A stretch of DNA of 64,000 nucleotides from positions 1 to 64,000 of the forward strand of contig JAFLDS010000006.1 in assembly GCA_017302295.1 (NCBI GenBank), in the 5' to 3' direction. Shown piece by piece: positions 57,839 through 64,000 of this stretch. This DNA comes from Thauera sp. (GTDB lineage Bacteria > Pseudomonadota > Gammaproteobacteria > Burkholderiales > Rhodocyclaceae). The position numbers and the translations under genes are program-made. The first letter of the stretch is position 1. Every line of letters begins with the position of its first letter. Below the pieces are notes generated by a model. That model saw only the letters and a list, made by a program, of their open reading frames with translations. It ran no database searches and had not been told where the DNA came from.

Positions 57839-59032
57839 TCAGGTCCGCGCCGGCAACATGCCGGCCAGGTGGTCGACGATGCCGCGCGCAACCGCTGCCT
57901 TGGACGCACGCGGCAAGGGGTGCCGCCCCGCATCGTCGTACAGGATCACGGTATTGTCGTCGCCACCCATGCCGTCGCTCACCAGATTGCCCACCAGCAG
58001 CGGCAGGCGCTTCTTTTGCCGCTTGCTCTCCGCGTAGGCATCGAGATCCCGGCTTTCGGCGGCAAAGCCGACGCAGAACGGTGCCGCGGGCAGGGCCGCC
58101 ACCTCGGCAAGGATGTCAGGATTCTGTGTCAGTGTGATGGTGAGCGCCTCGCCCGACTTCTTGATCTTGTGCTCGGCGGTCTGCAGCGGCCGGTAATCGG
58201 CCACCGCTGCCACACCGATGAAGACGTCCGCATCATGCACCGACTCGAGGACCGCGGTGCGCATCGCCAGCGCGCTGGCGGCCGCAATCCGCTTCACGCC
58301 CACCGGGACCGGCAGCGCCACCGGACCGCTGACGAGCACGACGTCAGCGCCGGCCTGGGCGCAGGCCCGCGCCAGTGCATAGCCCATTTTCCCCGAGCTG
58401 ATGTTGGTGATACCGCGCACCGGGTCGATGGGCTCGAACGTCGGCCCGGCCGTCATCACGACCTTGCGCCCCGCCAGCCTCTTGGGCACGAAGAAGCCTT
58501 CCAGCTGCTCGACGATCTCCTCCGGCTCCAGCATGCGCCCCATGCCGACCTCGCCACAGGCCTGGTCTCCTGCCGCCGGGCCGAACACCGCAACGCCATC
58601 GACGCGCAGCTGTGCGATGTTGCGCTGCGTCGGCGGCGACTCCCACATCTGCCGGTTCATCGCCGGCGCCAAGATCAGCGGTACGTCGCGCGCCAGGCAC
58701 AGGGTGGTCAGCAGGTCATCGGCGAGGCCATGGACGACGCGGGCGATGAAATCGGCAGTGGCGGGCGCGACCAGGATCGCATCCGCCTCGCGGCCGAGAT
58801 CGATGTGCGCCATGTTGTTGGGCATGCGCGCATCCCACAGGTCGGACCACACCGTGTTGCCCGACAGGGCCTGGAAGGTCACCGCAGTCACGAAGCGCGC
58901 GCCGCCCTCGGTGAGCACGACATGCACGTCGGCCCCCGCCTTGCCCAGCAGTCGCACCAACTCTGCAGCCTTGTACGCAGCGACCCCGCCGGTGACACCG
59001 AGGACGACTTTCCTGCCCTGTAGACCATTCAT
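57839..59032 (-). CDS. coaBC: Bifunctional phosphopantothenoylcysteine decarboxylase/synthase
   Basis: The 397-residue enzyme makes 4'-phosphopantetheine for coenzyme A. The N-terminal flavin decarboxylase half begins [19 protein letters not shown] and has [17 protein letters not shown]. The C-terminal synthase half begins at about residue 190 with [18 protein letters not shown] and SGKMGYALA. It is divergent from radC. Confidence 0.97.
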   Translation of the reverse strand: MNGLQGRKVVLGVTGGVAAYKAAELVRLLGKAGADVHVVLTEGGARFVTAVTFQALSGNTVWSDLWDARMPNNMAHIDLGREADAILVAPATADFIARVVHGLADDLLTTLCLARDVPLILAPAMNRQMWESPPTQRNIAQLRVDGVAVFGPAAGDQACGEVGMGRMLEPEEIVEQLEGFFVPKRLAGRKVVMTAGPTFEPIDPVRGITNISSGKMGYALARACAQAGADVVLVSGPVALPVPVGVKRIAAASALAMRTAVLESVHDADVFIGVAAVADYRPLQTAEHKIKKSGEALTITLTQNPDILAEVAALPAAPFCVGFAAESRDLDAYAESKRQKKRLPLLVGNLVSDGMGGDDNTVILYDDAGRHPLPRASKAAVARGIVDHLAGMLPART

Positions 59033-59123
59033 GACATTTAGCTAAAATGAAGTCCGCATCATCTTCCCGCCTCACGGCGGCCGGCAAACCCCTGCGATGC
59101 GCAACGAGCAAGAGGCATACCCC

Positions 59124-59801
59124 ATGGCGATCACCGACTGGCCCACCGACGAGCGCCCCCGCGAGAAGCTGCTGTCGCGCGGCTCACAGGCGCTGTCCGA
59201 TGCCGAACTGCTGGCCATCTTCCTTCGAGTAGGCATCCGCGGCCAAAGCGCGGTCGACCTCGCACGCACCCTGATCGAGCGTTTCGGCAACCTGACGCGG
59301 CTCTGCAATGCCAGCGCCGACGACTTTTCCACCGTTCCGGGGATGGGGCTGGCGAAGTATGCCCAACTGCAGGCAGTCATGGAACTGGCACGGCGTGCGC
59401 TTTCTGAAACCCTGCGCGAACGCGCGCTATTCGACTCGCCGCAGGCGGTGCGCGACTGGCTGCGCCTGCGCCTCGGACACCTGCCCCACGAAGTATTCTG
59501 CGTGATGCTGCTCGACGCCCGGCACCGCCTGATCGACGCCATCGACCTGTTCCGCGGCACGCTGACGCAGACCTCCGTCTATCCGCGCGAAGTCGTCAAG
59601 CTGGCGCTCGAGCACAATGCCGCGGCGGTGATCTTCGCCCATAATCATCCCTCGGGCGCCGCCGAGCCGAGCACCGCCGACGAGTTGCTGACACGCTCGC
59701 TGAAGGAAGCGCTGGCGCTCGTCGATGTCCGCGTTCTCGACCACTTCGTCGTACCGGCCCACGGTGCCCCGGTGTCCTTCGCCGAGCGGGGCCTGCTTTA
59801 G
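59124..59801 (+). CDS. radC: RadC-family JAMM protein
   Basis: The 225-residue protein has an N-terminal helix-hairpin-helix part ([20 protein letters not shown]) and a JAMM metal motif [14 protein letters not shown]. The role in DNA repair once claimed for E. coli RadC is doubtful. The ATG at 59124 ([17 protein letters not shown]) is the family start; AAGAGG lies nine bases upstream. Confidence 0.95.
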   Translation: MAITDWPTDERPREKLLSRGSQALSDAELLAIFLRVGIRGQSAVDLARTLIERFGNLTRLCNASADDFSTVPGMGLAKYAQLQAVMELARRALSETLRERALFDSPQAVRDWLRLRLGHLPHEVFCVMLLDARHRLIDAIDLFRGTLTQTSVYPREVVKLALEHNAAAVIFAHNHPSGAAEPSTADELLTRSLKEALALVDVRVLDHFVVPAHGAPVSFAERGLL

Positions 59802-59860
59802 ACCAGTCTGCATGACACCGGGCACGGCGGCGCCGAGCGGAGGCTAAGCGCAAACTCCCC

Positions 59861-59890
59861 TTGCGTCTGCAGCATGACTTACAGTATCCT
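59861..59890 (+). promoter_or_regulatory. Probable promoter of rpmB-rpmG
   Basis: TTGCGT (59861-59866) and TATCCT (59885-59890) stand 18 bases apart in the gap between radC and rpmB, 38 bases before the rpmB start. It is a plausible sigma-70 promoter of moderate match. Confidence 0.4.
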
Positions 59891-59928
59891 CCAACGTTTT
59901 CCGAAATCCGAATTCCCTGGAGCAACGT

Positions 59929-60165
59929 ATGGCACGCGTCTGCCAAGTCACCGGTAAAGCACCGATGGTGGGAAACAATGTCTCCCACGCAAACAACAAG
60001 ACCAAACGCCGTTTCCTGCCGAACCTGCAAAACCGCCGGTTCTGGAGTGAAGGCGAGAACCGCTGGATCCGCCTGCGCGTGTCCAACGCCGGTCTGCGCA
60101 CCATTGACAAGAAAGGCATCGACGTCGTCGTTGCCGAGCTTCGCGCCCGCGGCGAGAAGCTCTAA
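59929..60165 (+). CDS. rpmB: 50S ribosomal protein L28
   Basis: The 78-residue protein ([20 protein letters not shown]) matches L28 over its full length, with [16 protein letters not shown] and [18 protein letters not shown]. It has only one Cys, so it is the zinc-free form. rpmG follows after 26 bases. Confidence 0.98.
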   Translation: MARVCQVTGKAPMVGNNVSHANNKTKRRFLPNLQNRRFWSEGENRWIRLRVSNAGLRTIDKKGIDVVVAELRARGEKL

Positions 60166-60191
60166 TCCGCCCGCACTGAACGGAGAACGCC

Positions 60192-60359
60192 ATGGCAAAA
60201 GGCATCCGCGAAAAGATCAAGCTGGAATCGACCGCCGGCACGGGTCATTTCTACACCACGTCCAAGAACAAGCGCACCACCCCGGAAAAGCTCGAGTTCA
60301 ACAAGTACGACCCGGTCGCGCGCAAGCACGTCCCGTACAAGGAAATCAAGCTGAAGTGA
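60192..60359 (+). CDS. rpmG: 50S ribosomal protein L33
   Basis: The 55-residue protein ([20 protein letters not shown]) matches L33 closely and ends KEIKLK. It has no CXXC pairs, so it is also the zinc-free form. CGGAGA precedes the ATG. A strong hairpin follows at 60439-60482. Confidence 0.97.
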   Translation: MAKGIREKIKLESTAGTGHFYTTSKNKRTTPEKLEFNKYDPVARKHVPYKEIKLK

Positions 60360-60438
60360 TGCACCGGGCGGCGAACTGCCGCCCCGTCGCTGCACAGGTT
60401 CATCGAGCCACCGCAGCAGACAGCGCATACCGACTCCA

Positions 60439-60482
60439 GAAAGCAAGAAGGCCATCGGATCTCCGATGGCCTTCTTGCTTTC
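60439..60482. terminator. Strong bidirectional terminator between rpmG and the cold-shock gene
   Basis: A perfect 21-bp stem, GAAAGCAAGAAGGCCATCGGA with its complement, has only two central bases. It lies between the convergent rpmG and csp genes, with A/T-rich outer ends that give U-rich tails in both directions. Confidence 0.85.
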
Positions 60483-60525
60483 CAAGGCCGGCCCGAGCTT
60501 GCGCTCAGGACCGGCGTCCGACACA

Positions 60526-60729
60526 TCAAGCCCGCTGAATGTTCGAAGCCTGCTTGCCCTTGGGACCCTGCGTAACCTCGAAGGAAACCTTCTCACCCTC
60601 CTTGAGGGTCTTGAAGCCATTCATGTTGATGGCAGAAAAGTGCGCGAAAAGGTCTTCGCTGCCGTCATCGGGAGTAATGAAGCCGAAACCCTTGGAATCG
60701 TTGAACCACTTCACGGTACCAGTTGCCAT
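60526..60729 (-). CDS. Cold-shock protein (CspA family)
   Basis: The 67-residue RNA-binding protein has the RNP motifs KGFGFI and DLFAHF in a five-strand barrel ([20 protein letters not shown]). AAGGAAAG precedes the ATG. A promoter about 100 bases upstream gives the long leader common to cold-shock mRNAs. Which csp paralogue it is cannot be decided. Confidence 0.95.
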   Translation of the reverse strand: MATGTVKWFNDSKGFGFITPDDGSEDLFAHFSAINMNGFKTLKEGEKVSFEVTQGPKGKQASNIQRA

Positions 60730-60868
60730 ATTGCATCTTTCCTTCAAGGTTGCTTGATACGACCAGATCCCTGATCGGTACATCGGCGCCGCACCGGCAT
60801 CGAGACCCTCGACAGCCCTGGAAGCGGCGCACAGCTTGGCTTTTACGCACTCGTCCGCACAGCGTCAA
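60730..60868 (-). promoter_or_regulatory. Promoter and long 5' leader of the cold-shock gene
   Basis: On the minus strand TTGACG (60868-60863) and TAAAAG (60845-60840) are 17 bases apart. Transcription would start near 60832, leaving an untranslated leader of about 100 bases before the ATG, as in many cold-shock genes. The remaining gap, 60869-61035, shows nothing that I can support. Confidence 0.55.
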
Positions 60869-61035
60869 CGGTTAATTGAGGCTCCAATTTTGCGCATTGC
60901 AGCATTCAAATGAATCAATAAGGCCTGAAGGCATTCATTCTGCTTGAATTTTCCCGGACTTCCAGCTTGCGGCACCGCACGAGGGGGCTTGAAAGTCGTT
61001 TGCACCGACCCCAACTCGGTCAGGAAATCGCCTTG

Positions 61036-61071
61036 TTGCACTCTGCCCTGAGTTCTTTAGAATGAATCTCA
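61036..61071 (+). promoter_or_regulatory. clpS promoter giving a leaderless transcript
   Basis: TTGCAC (61036-61041) and TAGAAT (61058-61063) are 16 bases apart. The expected start, about eight bases after the -10, falls on the ATG at 61071. There is no Shine-Dalgarno sequence, and an earlier ATG at 61062 overlaps the -10 itself. Confidence 0.55.
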
Positions 61072-61379
61072 TGGGTACCCGTAAACAAGACGAATTCGTA
61101 CTGGAGGCAAAGCGGACCAGCACCAGGCCGCCGCCCCTATACAAGGTGCTTCTGCTGAACGATGACTACACGCCGATGGATTTCGTCATCATCGTGCTGC
61201 AGAAATTTTTCGGCATGGACCGCGAACGTGCCACGCGGGTCATGCTCCAAGTACACAGAGAGGGCATGGGGATATGCGGAGTGTTTCCGCGAGACATTGC
61301 CTCGACGAAGGTCGAACAGGTCGCATCCTTTGCTCGTCAGCATCAACATCCGCTGGCATGCGTGATGGAGGAGAATTGA
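61071..61379 (+). CDS. clpS: ClpA adaptor protein ClpS
   Basis: The 102-residue adaptor delivers N-degron substrates to ClpAP. It shows [20 protein letters not shown], with the residues that bind N-terminal signals, then [19 protein letters not shown]. The start [15 protein letters not shown] resembles relatives; the ATG nine bases earlier is less likely because it lies in the -10 box. clpA begins at the next base after the stop. Confidence 0.95.
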   Translation: MGTRKQDEFVLEAKRTSTRPPPLYKVLLLNDDYTPMDFVIIVLQKFFGMDRERATRVMLQVHREGMGICGVFPRDIASTKVEQVASFARQHQHPLACVMEEN

Positions 61380-63656
<2,277 letters not shown>

Positions 63657-63678
63657 CCGCCCTGCAAGCACACGCACG

Positions 63679-63709
63679 GCGCCTCCCCACGCGGGAGGCG
63701 CTTTTTTTT
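63679..63709 (+). terminator. Rho-independent terminator of clpS-clpA
   Basis: A 9-bp stem GCGCCTCCC/GGGAGGCGC is followed by eight T, 22 bases after the clpA stop. Confidence 0.92.
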
Positions 63710-63833
63710 GCACTTCCGCTGCGCCGGGACTGAGCGCGCGGGTGCCGCCGACTTTCCTTGCACGGCACGCGCTCGGCTATCATGCGCGCGCAGCGGCAGT
63801 CCCGCCCGCCTCATCCTCTGCAAGGAGTCTCGC

Positions 63834-64000
63834 ATGCCCATCCTGACCACCGATCTCTGCGACGCCAACGAAGACAAGGTCAGCGTCGTCAGCCCGATGT
63901 TCCGCAGCTTCGGCGGACGTTCCGCGTTCGGCGGACCAATCACCACGCTGAAGCTGTTCGAGGACAACGCCCTAGTACGTAAGACACTGGAAACCGCAGG
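63834..64000 (+). CDS. rraA: RraA-family protein, 5' part only
   Basis: The gene starts with AAGGAG before the ATG and runs off the right edge after 55 codons. [20 protein letters not shown] and the glycine-rich [20 protein letters not shown] match the beginning of RraA, which in E. coli inhibits RNase E. Relatives of the family can also be aldolases of 4-hydroxy-4-methyl-2-oxoglutarate, so the exact role cannot be fixed from this part. Confidence 0.88.
   Translation, partial: MPILTTDLCDANEDKVSVVSPMFRSFGGRSAFGGPITTLKLFEDNALVRKTLETA

Overview
The window is GC-rich, densely packed bacterial chromosome. Gene content points to a facultatively anaerobic betaproteobacterium, most likely a Thauera/Azoarcus-type member of the Rhodocyclales. 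The evidence is a complete cbb3 oxidase locus under FNR-type boxes, an FNR/hemN pair beside a second Crp/Fnr regulator that resembles Dnr, a class I polyhydroxyalkanoate synthase, a SoxYZ-like fusion with a flavocytochrome c sulfide dehydrogenase, and the glyoxylate-bypass genes aceB, icd and aceK. The assignment is inference from gene content; no rRNA gene is present to test it.

Layout. 1-7.2 kb: the N-terminus of a cut-off membrane sensor, a P2-type cation ATPase, and a divergent pair made of a sulfatase and an eight-haem cytochrome. 7.2-12.7 kb: IclR regulator, pyrophosphatase, copper efflux (copA plus a small copper chaperone) with a divergent MerR regulator and an intact MerR operator, then a UreH-like membrane protein. 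12.7-20 kb: hemN, fnr, SirB-like protein, second Crp/Fnr regulator, phaC, beta-CASP ribonuclease, universal stress protein. 20-28.8 kb: the cbb3 oxidase region, one strand, ccoI-ccoS then ccoN-O-Q-P-G-H plus two tiny membrane proteins. 29-36.7 kb: an SDR dehydrogenase, then a tightly coupled operon patatin / CHAT-like protein / MBL hydrolase / MFS, lying next to two tRNA genes. 37-50.9 kb: LysR and TauE-type exporter, malate synthase, FAD dehydrogenase, rRNA methyltransferase, transporters, CidAB-like pair, EF-G-like GTPase, an orphan DUF4212 protein. 50.9-54.2 kb: icd and aceK, divergent. 54.2-56.9 kb: sulfur oxidation genes. 56.9-64 kb: coaBC-dut-NUDIX, radC, rpmB-rpmG, cold-shock protein, clpS-clpA and the start of rraA.

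How the parts work together. Oxygen limitation is the main theme: FNR-type palindromes lie in front of hemN/fnr, ccoN and the universal stress gene. A further perfect palindrome lies between ccoS and ccoN, followed by a -10 element with the same spacing as at ccoN and, about 100 nt on, a Rho-independent terminator with eight U. This looks like an undescribed FNR-controlled small RNA. Copper handling (copA, chaperone, ccoI) supplies and protects the copper-dependent oxidase.

The two most promising unknowns are that candidate small RNA and the patatin-CHAT-MBL operon beside tRNA-fMet and tRNA-Thr. The operon has the composition of a biological-conflict (possibly anti-phage) system. Starts were chosen by Shine-Dalgarno sequence, family N-terminus and neighbour overlap; many long open frames antisense to real genes were discarded as GC-rich shadows.
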